From: Deltaproteobacteria bacterium
Lineage (GTDB): Bacteria; Bdellovibrionota_C; UBA2361; OMII01
Reading direction: 5' to 3'
Assembly: GCA_947491545.1 (NCBI GenBank)
Contig: CANLJX010000013.1
Location: 1-39,288, forward strand
Length of the DNA: 39,288 nucleotides
Part shown: piece by piece, positions 7,535 to 18,119 of the stretch
Numbering within the stretch: the first letter of the stretch is position 1
How the letters are laid out: every line of letters starts with the position of its first letter
Program-made: the position numbers and the translations under genes
Notes under the pieces: generated by a model
Seen by the model: the letters and a program-made list of their open reading frames with translations, nothing else
What the model was told of the DNA's origin: nothing
Database searches by the model: none

Positions 7535-9037
7535 TTAGCGCAAAACGAGGAAGAAGATCACGTTTATCAACACTGGAACGAGTGCTGAGGCGAGGAGCGC
7601 AAACTGAGAGAGGCCACCATCAAAAAACCTAGAAAGAATGGAGTTTCCTATCGGGTTCGGGGCGTTAGCGATGATCGTCAAGCCTCCGCCCGCGATCGCC
7701 CCTGACATCACAATGTAGCGCACCTCCTCGCTGCTGTTCGGAACAAGCGAAGCCAAGTAGGTGATTGAGGCGTTGTCGTTAAAGGCCGAGAGCCCCAGGG
7801 TAGTGAAGAATAGCGGTATGTCGCTCACGCGCTCGAGCACGGGCTCAATCCACCAGGTTTGAAACGAGCCGTGGATCACGAGCCCCGCCAAGAAGAAGCC
7901 AACCAAGAGCGGAGCGCGGAGCGAAACCGCCCGCTGAAAGTGTCGAGTGGCATCGACGAAGGCGAGGAAGAAGAGCAATCCAACTACCAGGAGCCGTGGG
8001 CTGCCAGAGTGAGTAACTGTCCACGCGAGGAAGAGCAGATTGCCCACTACCACCCCTGTGGGGACCGCCCGCTCGTACAGCGGGTTCGATACCTCAGAAT
8101 CAGAGGCGCGCAGTTGGAGGGCCGCAAGATCCCGTCGCAGGAGGGCTGCGTACAGAAGAGTGCCCACGACTAGCGCTGCAACGGCACGGACACCAAAGGT
8201 CCAGAACATGACAGATGAGTCCCATCCCCAGCTCGGAATGACCATCAATACCGGAGGCGCGGCAAAATTCGTCAAAACTCCGCCAATCGAGATGTTGCAG
8301 AAGAGCAGCGCCACCGTCGCATAGGCCAGCCTTTTTGACGGGCGGTAGCGAAAGAAGTGCTGAGCGAGCAGCAGCGAGCAGATTGTCATCGCTGCTGGTT
8401 CGGTAATGAGCGACCCCAGCAAAGGCCCAACGACCAAGATACTAAACCACCAAGCCTTCGGCCTGTTCCCTCCCAGGCTAGCTACCATCGACAGGAGCTT
8501 CTCACCAACGTACAGCATAGGCTGCGTTGAGGCGATCGCCATCACTACGACAACGAACACAGCTTCGTCGAAGTGGGCGATTCCTTCCAAGAACTGCTTC
8601 GCATCAGCCCAGCCTCTGTTAAAGGTAACGGCTGCCATGAGCGGGATAGCCCAGAGACCAAATACTGCCTCGATCTCGCCGAGGTAGTGCATAAACACCG
8701 CAACGAAGCTCACCGGCTCCTCGGCCCCCTCTGCCGCTGACTCTTCGCTCTCAAGCCACCGCAGGTGGTGGGACTCCTCGAGGCGCCGCGCAAGCCTTGC
8801 AAAGAGAGGTGCACAGAAGGTGTGCAGGATGGCGCAGACGAAGATCAGCGTCGCAACCAGGTTGAGCGGCTCAGCCGACACTCGCTCAAGAAGGATCTCT
8901 CGGAGCGAGGCGTTTGGCGATGATGCCTCAAGCGTGAAGGCTCCGAGAGTGCCCGCAACACAACCAGCAAAGCTGCCCGATACGCTCCTCAGAGCATCGT
9001 AGAAAGCTAGAATGTGTTGCAGCGGCCACATGACCAA
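7535..9037 (-). CDS. Putative Na+/H+ antiporter
   Basis: 500 aa polytopic protein; LILVGPLLGSLITEPAAMTICSLLLAQHFF and GLSAFNDNASITYLASLVP motifs, as in putative Na+/H+ antiporter families. Confidence 0.72.
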   Translation of the reverse strand: MVMWPLQHILAFYDALRSVSGSFAGCVAGTLGAFTLEASSPNASLREILLERVSAEPLNLVATLIFVCAILHTFCAPLFARLARRLEESHHLRWLESEESAAEGAEEPVSFVAVFMHYLGEIEAVFGLWAIPLMAAVTFNRGWADAKQFLEGIAHFDEAVFVVVVMAIASTQPMLYVGEKLLSMVASLGGNRPKAWWFSILVVGPLLGSLITEPAAMTICSLLLAQHFFRYRPSKRLAYATVALLFCNISIGGVLTNFAAPPVLMVIPSWGWDSSVMFWTFGVRAVAALVVGTLLYAALLRRDLAALQLRASDSEVSNPLYERAVPTGVVVGNLLFLAWTVTHSGSPRLLVVGLLFFLAFVDATRHFQRAVSLRAPLLVGFFLAGLVIHGSFQTWWIEPVLERVSDIPLFFTTLGLSAFNDNASITYLASLVPNSSEEVRYIVMSGAIAGGGLTIIANAPNPIGNSILSRFFDGGLSQFALLASALVPVLINVIFFLVLR

Positions 9038-9105
9038 GAGGATAGACCGGGAGTGACAGGGAAAAAAGGGGTCGTAACGCCCTGTGGAGGGCAGGTATAA
9101 CCGTC

Positions 9106-10167
9106 ATGGCCATGGAACGACTCCCAATCGAACATCCGACCCGAATCTCAGCTATCGTTCTGACCACCGCCCTCCTGCTCGGGCTGCACGTCTTGCTCGC
9201 AGTCGTGGTTCGTCCCTTCATCACGCCGCTGCTGTGGTCGATGGTGCTTGCCATCGCCACCTGGCCTTTGTACGTCCGTGCGAGATCTCTAGTGCCTCAC
9301 AGGCCCTTGGTCGCGGCGATCTCCCTCTCGCTAGTGCTGGGAGCTGTGCTGCTCGCTATCGCTATCCCCTTGCCCTTAGAGCTGGCGGGAGAGCTGCACC
9401 AGCTCGGAAGCAACCTCTCAGGGCTCAACATCGAAACAACGCTTCTCTCGCTGCATCAGGTGCCAGTCCTTGGACCGATGCTGACTGAGCAGCTCACCGC
9501 GCTCCTGCATGATGAGCAGGGCCTCAGATCGCTCCTCGCCTCGCACCAGGCAGAGCTGGTCCGCTTTGCGACTCAGGCCGCAAGAGGAGTTATCGACACC
9601 GTTAGCGTGACTATTATGGCCCTCGCGGGGTGCTGCATCCTTTACCTGCACGGCGAAGCGGTAATCGCTGAAGCGACAGCCATCATGAGGCGGCTCGGCT
9701 CACAGCGCTCAGAGTACCTGGTAGGCTACATCGGAGCCACGGTGCGGGGAGCGGCGTACAGCGTTATCGCTACCGCAATCGCGCAAGGCACGTTAGCAGG
9801 CATCGGATACTCTATCGCCGGCGCGCCACTGCCACTCCTGCTTGCGCTCTGCACGATGGTGTTATCGCTCATACCGTTCGGTGCGCCCTTCCTGTACGTG
9901 CCGATCTCAGCGTACCTCATCTTCGGGTCCGGGCTCCCGTGGTACCACGGCGTGGGGCTTCTCGTTTGGGGAATCGTGGTGGTGAGCACGGTCGACAACT
10001 TCTTGCGCTCAGTCCTCATTAGCCAAGCAACTCAGGTGTCGCCAGTACTTGTATTCATCGGCGTGGTTGGCGGGGTGCTCTCATTTGGACTGCTCGGCGT
10101 GTTTATCGGCCCAGCGATCATTGGAATCGCGACGACGCTATGGCGCGATTTTGCTGAAGGGGCATAA
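9106..10167 (+). CDS. AI-2E family transporter
   Basis: 353 aa, multiple TM segments, GVLSFGLLGVFIGPAIIGIATTLWRDF C-terminal signature. Confidence 0.88.
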   Translation: MAMERLPIEHPTRISAIVLTTALLLGLHVLLAVVVRPFITPLLWSMVLAIATWPLYVRARSLVPHRPLVAAISLSLVLGAVLLAIAIPLPLELAGELHQLGSNLSGLNIETTLLSLHQVPVLGPMLTEQLTALLHDEQGLRSLLASHQAELVRFATQAARGVIDTVSVTIMALAGCCILYLHGEAVIAEATAIMRRLGSQRSEYLVGYIGATVRGAAYSVIATAIAQGTLAGIGYSIAGAPLPLLLALCTMVLSLIPFGAPFLYVPISAYLIFGSGLPWYHGVGLLVWGIVVVSTVDNFLRSVLISQATQVSPVLVFIGVVGGVLSFGLLGVFIGPAIIGIATTLWRDFAEGA

Positions 10168-10178
10168 CCCGCTAGGGA

Positions 10179-11624
10179 TTACGACAGAGAGATCTCCTGG
10201 TCGCGGAGAGCGCGCGTCTCTTTCGGAACCGAAGCGATCTTTTCGGCCGGCCCGTTGAGCGTCACCGCGCCTTCAATCGAAAGCGGATGATCAAACTCCA
10301 CATTTCCCTTAACCGTGAAGCTCGTGGCCGCAACCAGAGATGGCATCGCCTTCATGCGCGACTCGAAATCCTTCAAAAGGCCGAAGAAGTGAGAGTCGAG
10401 CGAAACAGAGGGCAGCCCGGCGATGGTGCGCTTCGGATTAACGCCTAGCGTGAAGTCCTCACTGAGCACGTAGGCATCGGAACGGACAACGAGCAGATCG
10501 TTGTTAGACTTGACCGGCGCGAATCGGCTGCGGGGGACCTGAAGCGCCCTTGCCCCCTCGAAAACCTCGATCGCAGCTCCCATCGCAGTCTCTATCTGGA
10601 TAACGCGTCGGCTGCCTCGATCACGGGGATTAACCGTCTTCTTGTTGCTGATCAGCGGCAGCGGGATGCTGCCGTTGTGCTCACGAGCAACTCGCACCAC
10701 TGCCTCCAAGTCGAGCCAGATGTTGTTGGTGTTGAAGTGCCTGTATTTCAGCACATCCTGGAACTCGGGGATGATCTCGCCGCCTGGTGCGGTAGGCGCC
10801 TGGCTGCTCTCACGCAGCACGAGCCTGCCAGAGCTTTTGCGCCTCGCCAGGTGCCCGCCCTTTGCATCGGCTTTCGTCCTCTCGGCGGTCTCCATCAGGA
10901 ACGGCGCTCCGGAAGAGGCGAAGTACCCCAGGATAGACGGCTCCACCGTGGCGCCGAGATTGTCTGCGTTTGCGACGAATGCGTAGCGCTTCCCCATAGC
11001 CAGCAGCTTCTCTGCCAGGCCTGTGGCGAGCAGTGCAGCATAGATGTCCCCGTGTCCTGGCGGGTTCCAGTTGAGCTCTTCGACGGGCTCCTCCGCCGGA
11101 GACATAGTATCGACGTAGATCTTCGGATGGCGGTGCTGCAGAAAGCTCACAGGCAAGCCGCCAGGGCTCAAGTCGCCGTACGGCTCCATGGCACGCTTCA
11201 CGTCAGCATCAGTAGAGAAGCTCGTCATGTGGATCAGCGGGATACTTGCCCCACTTCGTGCTCCGAGAACCCGTAGCTGCTTGGCGATAATGTCGTTGAA
11301 CGTCAGCCCCTCTTTGACTCTCAGCAGCGACTTCGCGCGCTCTAGCCCCATGGTCGTGCCGAGCCCGCCGTTTAGCCGGATCACCGCGAGCTTGCCGAGC
11401 AGCTTCATCCCCTCGCCAAGGGCGTTGTTGCACACAGACACTGTGCTAAAGCAGTCGATCTCCGCGACCGGCTCAATCTCAGCCTCTGTAATGATTCCAG
11501 TCTTGCCGAGGATGACGTCGCGGAAAAGGCGCTCGAAGTTCTTGATCACGGCTTCAGGCAGCCCGTCACGTTGCATCAGCGCCGCGGCTCGCTCTAATCC
11601 TGCCTTGCTCTTCTCTGTGACCAA
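10179..11624 (-). CDS. UTP--glucose-1-phosphate uridylyltransferase (UDPGP family)
   Basis: VIRLNGGLGTTMGLERAKSLLRVKEGLTFNDIIAKQ; FVANADNLGATVEPSILGYFA; FNTNNIWLDLEAV. Confidence 0.93.
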   Translation of the reverse strand: MVTEKSKAGLERAAALMQRDGLPEAVIKNFERLFRDVILGKTGIITEAEIEPVAEIDCFSTVSVCNNALGEGMKLLGKLAVIRLNGGLGTTMGLERAKSLLRVKEGLTFNDIIAKQLRVLGARSGASIPLIHMTSFSTDADVKRAMEPYGDLSPGGLPVSFLQHRHPKIYVDTMSPAEEPVEELNWNPPGHGDIYAALLATGLAEKLLAMGKRYAFVANADNLGATVEPSILGYFASSGAPFLMETAERTKADAKGGHLARRKSSGRLVLRESSQAPTAPGGEIIPEFQDVLKYRHFNTNNIWLDLEAVVRVAREHNGSIPLPLISNKKTVNPRDRGSRRVIQIETAMGAAIEVFEGARALQVPRSRFAPVKSNNDLLVVRSDAYVLSEDFTLGVNPKRTIAGLPSVSLDSHFFGLLKDFESRMKAMPSLVAATSFTVKGNVEFDHPLSIEGAVTLNGPAEKIASVPKETRALRDQEISLS

Positions 11625-11707
11625 CTACACCCCCTCGAAACGATGGACGCTTTCGCCCGCTTCCGCCGATATAATGGTCAAAAAAAAGGATTTTTGCACT
11701 ATGTTGA

Positions 11708-13042
11708 TTACAGGTTGGTGGAGGCACCGCTGATAGCTCGGTACACCGCCGCATCCCTGCGCTGGATCAGGCACGGTGAGGCACCGGCCGGAATCAGGAG
11801 CGCGTCTCCGTCACGCAGCTCGACGACTGCTCCGTCCTCAGTTTTGATCGAGGCTTCACGCCCGAGGCACAGAAGAACCTCAGCTGTACTGCCAGGGCTC
11901 AGAGTGGCATCGCCGCTTCCGTAGGGGAGCAGCGATAATGAGAACTCCTTGATCGGCAGGCTAAACTCCGAGAATCCTCCCTGCTGTTCGCGCGGCTCAA
12001 TCAGGGACGGCTGCTCACATGAGTAGTCGAGCATTTCCAAGAGCGTGGCGACGTCCTTAAACTTCGGCGTGAGGCCGGCACGGACCACGTTGTCGGAGCA
12101 GGCCATGCACTCCACCAGATCCCCTTCCAAGTACGCGTGCGGAACATTCGGCCCGATATAGAGCGCTTTTCCCGGCAGCACTGTGATAATATTAAGCACA
12201 AAGAGTGCCAGAAGACCGACATCGCCATTCCCGTACCTCTTACGCAGCCGCTCGAGCAGCTCAATTTCGCGCGGGATCGACTCCTCTTCAGCGAAGCGCT
12301 GCGTGATAGATGTTACCACCTGCTCAACTGTCGAGCGCGGCGCCTGCAGCAACGCCGAGAGCAGCTCACGCCGCAATGCGGGCAGCTCGGGGCCGGCTCG
12401 TGCTGCCTGCACCGCCGAGACTAAAGGCTGTGGAACGATCTGGGACAGCTCTGGGAATCGCTCAAACGCCTCGCGAAGATCGACTGGGCCGCGAAAGCCG
12501 TACAGCAGCGTGACCGGCGTCAGAGGAACGCCCACTTCCGGCTTGTGAGAGGTGTCTGGGTAGTTGACCGGATCGAGGATGTGCAGTTTGCGAGCAAGCT
12601 CCCGATCGGGATGCGCCTGGATCGAGAGCCCCCAAGTCGGGTCAACAGAAAGCACTTTAAGGATGAAGGGCAGCGCCTGTGGGTGTCGAGTTGGGCCGAT
12701 CAACGCTGGATGCGTTCGGGCCAGGTCTGCCAGAGATACCCACCCCTCACCCGGAAGCTCAACCAGCGAACACCCCTTCGGATGCCCTCCGATCCAGTAC
12801 TCAGCGAGCGGGCCATCAGGAGACTCTCCGGGAACCATCGCCGCGATGCGCGAAGCTACCCCCACTTTTCCCCATGAGTACTTCTGCGTTGCGCCCTTGA
12901 GGCGCAGAGGTCGACGCCTTTCTCTACCTGTACCGTGGCTTGGGTTGCTGCTGCTCATCGACCTACTTCCGTTGCTGCCAATTCCAGGCACCTTCGAACG
13001 ACCGACGATTCGACCGAACGACGCCCCGGAGGCTACCGACAA
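11708..13042 (-). CDS. manA: Mannose-6-phosphate isomerase, class I
   Basis: LKGATQKYSWGKVG; PLAEYWIGGHPKG; FILKVLSVDPTWGLSIQAHPDRELA; KPEVGVPLTPVTLLYGFR. Start may be an internal ATG. Confidence 0.92.
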   Translation of the reverse strand: MSVASGASFGRIVGRSKVPGIGSNGSRSMSSSNPSHGTGRERRRPLRLKGATQKYSWGKVGVASRIAAMVPGESPDGPLAEYWIGGHPKGCSLVELPGEGWVSLADLARTHPALIGPTRHPQALPFILKVLSVDPTWGLSIQAHPDRELARKLHILDPVNYPDTSHKPEVGVPLTPVTLLYGFRGPVDLREAFERFPELSQIVPQPLVSAVQAARAGPELPALRRELLSALLQAPRSTVEQVVTSITQRFAEEESIPREIELLERLRKRYGNGDVGLLALFVLNIITVLPGKALYIGPNVPHAYLEGDLVECMACSDNVVRAGLTPKFKDVATLLEMLDYSCEQPSLIEPREQQGGFSEFSLPIKEFSLSLLPYGSGDATLSPGSTAEVLLCLGREASIKTEDGAVVELRDGDALLIPAGASPCLIQRRDAAVYRAISGASTNL

Positions 13043-13140
13043 AGCCCAATGGGGACAAGGGATTCAGAAAGGGCTCCAGCACTGTCGTAACACCCAAATC
13101 GCCAACGAGATTAAGGATATCCCCAAGGTTTACTTGTAGG

Positions 13141-13192
13141 CTTCAGTAAGCCTCGAAATGCCTGTACCATAGAGGGGTTGTACTTACTGAAG
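13141..13192. promoter_or_regulatory. 10-bp inverted repeat upstream of the VirD4-like gene
   Basis: CTTCAGTAAG (13141-13150) and CTTACTGAAG (13183-13192), perfect, 32-nt spacer, in the divergent manA/ATPase intergenic region. Confidence 0.5.
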
Positions 13193-13200
13193 TCGAGAGT

Positions 13201-15450
13201 ATGCGAGTCGCCTGTCTTTTTATTCCAAAGTCCTCTGGCTCGCTGGGAGAGACCTTCAATGTGGTCAAGTACCTCCTCTTTAACACCACGCACTTCACCA
13301 ACCAACTGCAGGAGATGTCGGAGAACACCACCCAGCCGTTCTCGCTGGAGTTCTACTCATGCGATGGAGTGATCTACGCCACTGTCGTGGCCGAGGAGCA
13401 GATGCTTCAGTACATCTGCTCGGCGATGTACGGCTGGTATTCAGACCTAGAGATCCGGGAGATGCCGGACTACACGCAACAGGTGACGGAGCGCACCCTC
13501 GTTGGCTCAAGCGACATGTTCCTAGAGTTCCAGGACATCTTTCCGATCCAGACCTACAAGAATTTCTCTTGGAACAGCGTGGCGCCAATGCTGACGGCGA
13601 TGTCTCGCGTTCCCACTCAGGACCGCATGCTGATGCAGGTGCTAGTGCGGCCGATCAAAGACACGCCACAGCTCCACGCCAGCCTCGCCTTCTCGCGCTT
13701 CCTCTCCCGCTTCTTGCGCTGGACTCACTCGCGTACCTGGATGCGACGGGCCTACTCAGGTCAGACAACGAAGATGATCCAGGAGAAGTGCCGCACGAGA
13801 CTCTTCCGCACAAATGTCCGAATTAGCGCATTTCGGGAGCTTCCCGAAGGTTTCACGAAGCAAGACCTACGCCGAGCGAAGCTAGCCCTGACGCGGGACA
13901 TCGCATCGGTGTCCGGAACAGCACAGTACCTGAGCACAACCGACCAGAATCGTCTCGGCTTCCGGCCAGTCAAGTTCGGTGCGGGAGCTCTCCAGAAGAT
14001 TCAGCAGCGCCGATTCGAACGGCCCTTCCGCCTTACATCTGTTGAAGTTGCAACATTGTGGCACCCAATCGGCCTAGGCAACGCGCCGTGTACAGCGCAG
14101 GTATTGTCACGCAAAGCACCGCCGCCACCCACGTTACCTTCCCTGGCTGGAGATCCACAGATCAGCGTCTTCGGACAAACTAACTTCCGGGACCAAACAT
14201 CGGACTTCGGCATCCGGCGCTTCGATCGTCGCCGCCACCTCTACATCGTCGGAAAATCAGGCTACGGAAAGTCATGCCTCTTGCAGCTCCTCATCCGCTC
14301 GGACATAGAGAACGGCCATGGCTGCGCTATCCTCGACCCACACGGCGACTTGGTCGACGACATCTTGAAGGCGATACCGCAACGGCGACACAAAGACGTG
14401 GTGCTCTTCGATCCATCCGATTTGCAGTTTCCCCCAAGCTTCAATCCGATGATCCCCTCACGCCCAGACCAGAAAGTGCGCGTGACCTTAAGCTTCCTTG
14501 ACACCTTCAAGCGCGTCTTCGGCGCCTCGTGGTCAGACAAGATGGACCACCTCGTGCGGTACTCGATTATTGCGCTCATCAACATCCCGGGCACCAGCAT
14601 TGTGTCGCTGCGGCGCATGCTCTCGGACGATGACTTCCGCCGAGAGGTTGTTAGCCGCTGTCCAGACGAGTCAGTAAGACGCTTCTGGGAAGTCGAGTTC
14701 ACCTCTCGCCGGAGCGAGTTCGAGGCAGGGCCCGTGTCGCAGCTTCTCAACCGGCTGGACGAGCTGCTAGCCACCGACATGATGCGCAACATCCTTGGCC
14801 AGCCGACGAACAGCTTCGACTTCCGCGACTTTATGGACAATCGCAAGATTGTCCTCTTCAAGATATCGAAGGGTGTGTTGGGCGCAGAAAATGCCTCGCT
14901 GCTCGGCTCCCTCATTATCTGGAAGCTCTACGAGGCAGCCATGTCGCGCGCCGACACGGCTGCCGAGTCGCGGCAAGACTTTTACTTCTACGTCGACGAG
15001 TTTCAAAACTTCGCAACGAGCTCCTTCGGCGAAATTCTGAGCGAGTCGCGCAAGTACCGTCTCTGCATGACCTTCGCCAACCAGTACCTTGGGCAGTTTG
15101 CCGGCGACATTAAGGCCTCCGTGTTCGGCAACATCGCGAACCTGATCGCATTCCGCACCGGAGCCGATGATGCCGGCACCGTCGCAAACGAGTTTAAGCC
15201 GAGATTCTCTTCGGATGACCTGCTAAACCTTCCCCTGCGCGAGTTCTACGTGAAGATGTGCGTCGACGGTGAAGTGCAGGAGGCTTTCTCAGGCCGGACG
15301 CTAGATCTAAAAGAGCCGGAAAACGCCAGCCAGAACGTGCAGGCCATCATCGAGGCATCGCGCAAGAAGTACTCCACCCCACTGGCGCAAGCCGAGGAGC
15401 TGCTGGCCCTCTCTGAAATCATGTCTCCGCGCGCCATCGGCATCCGGTAG
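13201..15450 (+). CDS. VirD4/TraD-like coupling-protein ATPase (type IV secretion DNA-binding / TraM-recognition domain)
   Basis: 749 aa; Walker A IVGKSGYGKSCLLQLL, CAILDPHGDLVDDIL, Walker B FYFYVDEFQNFATSSFGEILSESRKYRLCMTFANQYLGQF, FGNIANLIAFRTGADDA. Confidence 0.88.
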   Translation: MRVACLFIPKSSGSLGETFNVVKYLLFNTTHFTNQLQEMSENTTQPFSLEFYSCDGVIYATVVAEEQMLQYICSAMYGWYSDLEIREMPDYTQQVTERTLVGSSDMFLEFQDIFPIQTYKNFSWNSVAPMLTAMSRVPTQDRMLMQVLVRPIKDTPQLHASLAFSRFLSRFLRWTHSRTWMRRAYSGQTTKMIQEKCRTRLFRTNVRISAFRELPEGFTKQDLRRAKLALTRDIASVSGTAQYLSTTDQNRLGFRPVKFGAGALQKIQQRRFERPFRLTSVEVATLWHPIGLGNAPCTAQVLSRKAPPPPTLPSLAGDPQISVFGQTNFRDQTSDFGIRRFDRRRHLYIVGKSGYGKSCLLQLLIRSDIENGHGCAILDPHGDLVDDILKAIPQRRHKDVVLFDPSDLQFPPSFNPMIPSRPDQKVRVTLSFLDTFKRVFGASWSDKMDHLVRYSIIALINIPGTSIVSLRRMLSDDDFRREVVSRCPDESVRRFWEVEFTSRRSEFEAGPVSQLLNRLDELLATDMMRNILGQPTNSFDFRDFMDNRKIVLFKISKGVLGAENASLLGSLIIWKLYEAAMSRADTAAESRQDFYFYVDEFQNFATSSFGEILSESRKYRLCMTFANQYLGQFAGDIKASVFGNIANLIAFRTGADDAGTVANEFKPRFSSDDLLNLPLREFYVKMCVDGEVQEAFSGRTLDLKEPENASQNVQAIIEASRKKYSTPLAQAEELLALSEIMSPRAIGIR

Positions 15451-15576
15451 CCCCCTTTTCTTAACACAGCGTTATAAATGTTGGCTTACTGCTGCAAGGG
15501 GAAGCGATCGGCCGAGCCCGGTAATCTAAGAGAGGGATCATGCTAAACGAGGGAGTCTCCCTCTAGAAAGGCGAAC

Positions 15577-16683
15577 ATGCACACCGTAGCACTCTTCGGA
15601 GCGGGAAAGATTGGCGAGGCGATATCAGCTCTCTTAGCCTCTTCGGGGCGCTACACCGTGCGAGTCTGCGACGGAGACATCAATCGCGCCAAAGCGATCG
15701 CACAGCAGTGGAAGTCGTGCGAAGCACACCAGCTCTCTCTCGCTGACCCAGCTTCTATCAAAGCGCTTCTCCAGGGCTGCTCGCTCGTGATGAGCGCCCT
15801 GCCCTTCGCCTGCAACAAAACAGTCGCTCAAGCAGCAGCCGACGTAGGCGTTCACTACGCAGACCTTACCGAAGACGTGGACACGTCGCACTTCATCGCG
15901 AGCCTCGCGACAAAGTCATCAGTTTGCTTCATCCCGCAGTGCGGCATAGCGCCTGGATTCGTCAGTATCGCTGCCGCTCACCTCGTCAAGCTCTTCGACA
16001 AGGTCGACTCGGTGAAGATGAGAGTTGGGGCGCTGCCGATCTACCCAACGAACCGGCTCAAGTACAACCTAACCTGGTCAACCGATGGGTTGATTAACGA
16101 GTATTGCAACCCGTGTGAAGTGATCCTGGACGGGCGGCTGATTAAAGTTCCGCCGCTCGAAGGGTACGAGCGGTTCTCGCTCGACGGCGACGAGTACGAA
16201 ACCTTCCACACCTCAGGCGGACTCGGAACGCTCTGCCACACCCTACATGGCAAGGTGCGCGAGCTAAATTACAAGACGATCCGCTACCCCGGGCACCGCG
16301 ACCTGGTGGCATTTCTGCTTGAAGACCTGCGCTTTCACGACGACCGCGACAGCTTAAAGAAGATCCTTGAGCGTAGCCTCTCCACGACCAAGCAGGACAA
16401 GTGCATGATCCTGGTCGAGGCCACCGGCTACGACCAAGGCAGGTTCTGCCAGAAGACCTACGCCAGCACAGTCTACAACCAGGTAATCTTCGGGCAGCAC
16501 TTCGGAGCGATTCAGGCGACAACTGCCGCCGGAATCTGCGGGGTTATAGACCTCCTGCTGGAAGGGCAATTCAAAGGGAAGCGCGGTCTGATCAAGACCG
16601 AAGAGATCCCACTGCTCGACTTCCTCGGGAACGAATTCGGGCGCATATTTCGCGACGAGAAGGCACTGAAGGGCCTGTCGTAG
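15577..16683 (+). CDS. Saccharopine dehydrogenase family protein
   Basis: MHTVALFGAGKIGEAISALLASSG; VMSALPFACNKTVAQAAADVGVHYADLTED; CGIAPGFVSIAAAHL; HTSGGLGTLCHTLHGKVRELNYKTIRYPGH. Confidence 0.92.
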   Translation: MHTVALFGAGKIGEAISALLASSGRYTVRVCDGDINRAKAIAQQWKSCEAHQLSLADPASIKALLQGCSLVMSALPFACNKTVAQAAADVGVHYADLTEDVDTSHFIASLATKSSVCFIPQCGIAPGFVSIAAAHLVKLFDKVDSVKMRVGALPIYPTNRLKYNLTWSTDGLINEYCNPCEVILDGRLIKVPPLEGYERFSLDGDEYETFHTSGGLGTLCHTLHGKVRELNYKTIRYPGHRDLVAFLLEDLRFHDDRDSLKKILERSLSTTKQDKCMILVEATGYDQGRFCQKTYASTVYNQVIFGQHFGAIQATTAAGICGVIDLLLEGQFKGKRGLIKTEEIPLLDFLGNEFGRIFRDEKALKGLS

Positions 16684-16723
16684 CCGCCCACCTGTCTCTA
16701 CCTAACGCCCCCCTCACGGTCGC

Positions 16724-16835
<112 letters not shown>

Positions 16836-16874
16836 GTTGCGGGCGGTGTTGTAGGCGAGGAGAGAAAAAGCCGA

Positions 16875-18119
16875 CTATGCTTCCTCAAGCACTTTAATGA
16901 TCCGATCAAGCGCGAGATCTAGATCTTGCTTCGAGATAGTGAGCGGTGGTGCCAGGCGGATAGTTTGAACCCGGGTGTCTTTGCACAGCACGCCGGCATA
17001 CTTAATCTTCTTGCAGAAATCTTTGGCAGTGCCCGCAGCGGGATCTATATCGAACCCGATCATAAGGCCTTTTCCGCGAACCTCTTTCACGACACGCGAC
17101 TTCATCCCCTTCAGCCGCATCAAGGCATGCGCCCCGAGCTCAGCAGCGCGCTCGTGCGGCTTCTCTTCGCGTATTAAAGCGATAACCTCGCGCGCGATCG
17201 CGCACGCAAAAGGGTTGCCGCCGAAAGTGCTGCCGTGAGTTCCTGGAGTAAAGACCTTCATCACATCAGCGTTGGCGGCGATGCACGAGATCGGGATAAT
17301 CCCTCCGCCCAGCGACTTGCCGAGGATGTACATGTCTGGATGCACCCCTTCGTGCTGGCATGCAAACACTTTGCCAGCTCGACAGAGCCCGGTCTGAATC
17401 TCGTCAGCAACCATCAAGATCTTCCGCCGTGTACAGATCTCTCTTAGGTTCTTGAGGAAGCCTGTTGGCGGGATGATCACCCCACCTTCGCCGAGGATCG
17501 GCTCGAAGATGATGCCGGCTGTGTATTCGTTGATGGCATCCTCAACCGCAGCCGGGTTGCCGAACTCCACCATCCGGAATCCTCCGGTGAATGGCCCGAA
17601 GCCCTTCTGGCTGAGTGGCGAGGAGCTAAATCCAACGATCGTTGTCGTGCGGCCGTGGAAGTTGTCCTTGAACACTAGGATCTCAGCGCGGTTCTCTGGG
17701 ATGCCCTTGACGTCGTACCCCCACTTTCGGACCGCTTTGACAGCGGTCTCAACCGCCTCGGCGCCTGAGTTCATCAGGAGCACTTTGTCCATGCCGCAGA
17801 GCTCCGCCAGCTCCTTGCACAGGTAGGCCACCGAATCGGCGTAGTAGGCACGGCTGACAAGAGTAAGAGTGTCAAGCTGTTCGTGAGCAACCTTAGTGAT
17901 GCGAGGATTCTGGTGGCCAAAGTTGAGAGCGCTGTAGGCGCTCAGGCAGTCGATGTAGCGGTGACCGTCGACGTCCTCGACCCAGGCGTTCTGCCCTGAA
18001 CGGATAACCACCTCGAGCGGCGCGTAGTTCTGGGCAGAGTACGCCTCCGTCATCTCGATTAGTTCTCGGGACTTCTGGTAGTCGTTCGACATAGCTGAGG
18101 AGAGAGGTTTCATGACCAT
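16875..18119 (-). CDS. rocD: Ornithine--oxo-acid transaminase
   Basis: YIDCLSAYSALNFGHQNPRI; VLLMNSGAEAVETAVKAVRKWGYDVKGIPENRAEILVFKDNFHGRTTTIVGFSS; ADEIQTGLCRAGK; LGKSLGGGIIP. Confidence 0.94.
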   Translation of the reverse strand: MVMKPLSSAMSNDYQKSRELIEMTEAYSAQNYAPLEVVIRSGQNAWVEDVDGHRYIDCLSAYSALNFGHQNPRITKVAHEQLDTLTLVSRAYYADSVAYLCKELAELCGMDKVLLMNSGAEAVETAVKAVRKWGYDVKGIPENRAEILVFKDNFHGRTTTIVGFSSSPLSQKGFGPFTGGFRMVEFGNPAAVEDAINEYTAGIIFEPILGEGGVIIPPTGFLKNLREICTRRKILMVADEIQTGLCRAGKVFACQHEGVHPDMYILGKSLGGGIIPISCIAANADVMKVFTPGTHGSTFGGNPFACAIAREVIALIREEKPHERAAELGAHALMRLKGMKSRVVKEVRGKGLMIGFDIDPAAGTAKDFCKKIKYAGVLCKDTRVQTIRLAPPLTISKQDLDLALDRIIKVLEEA

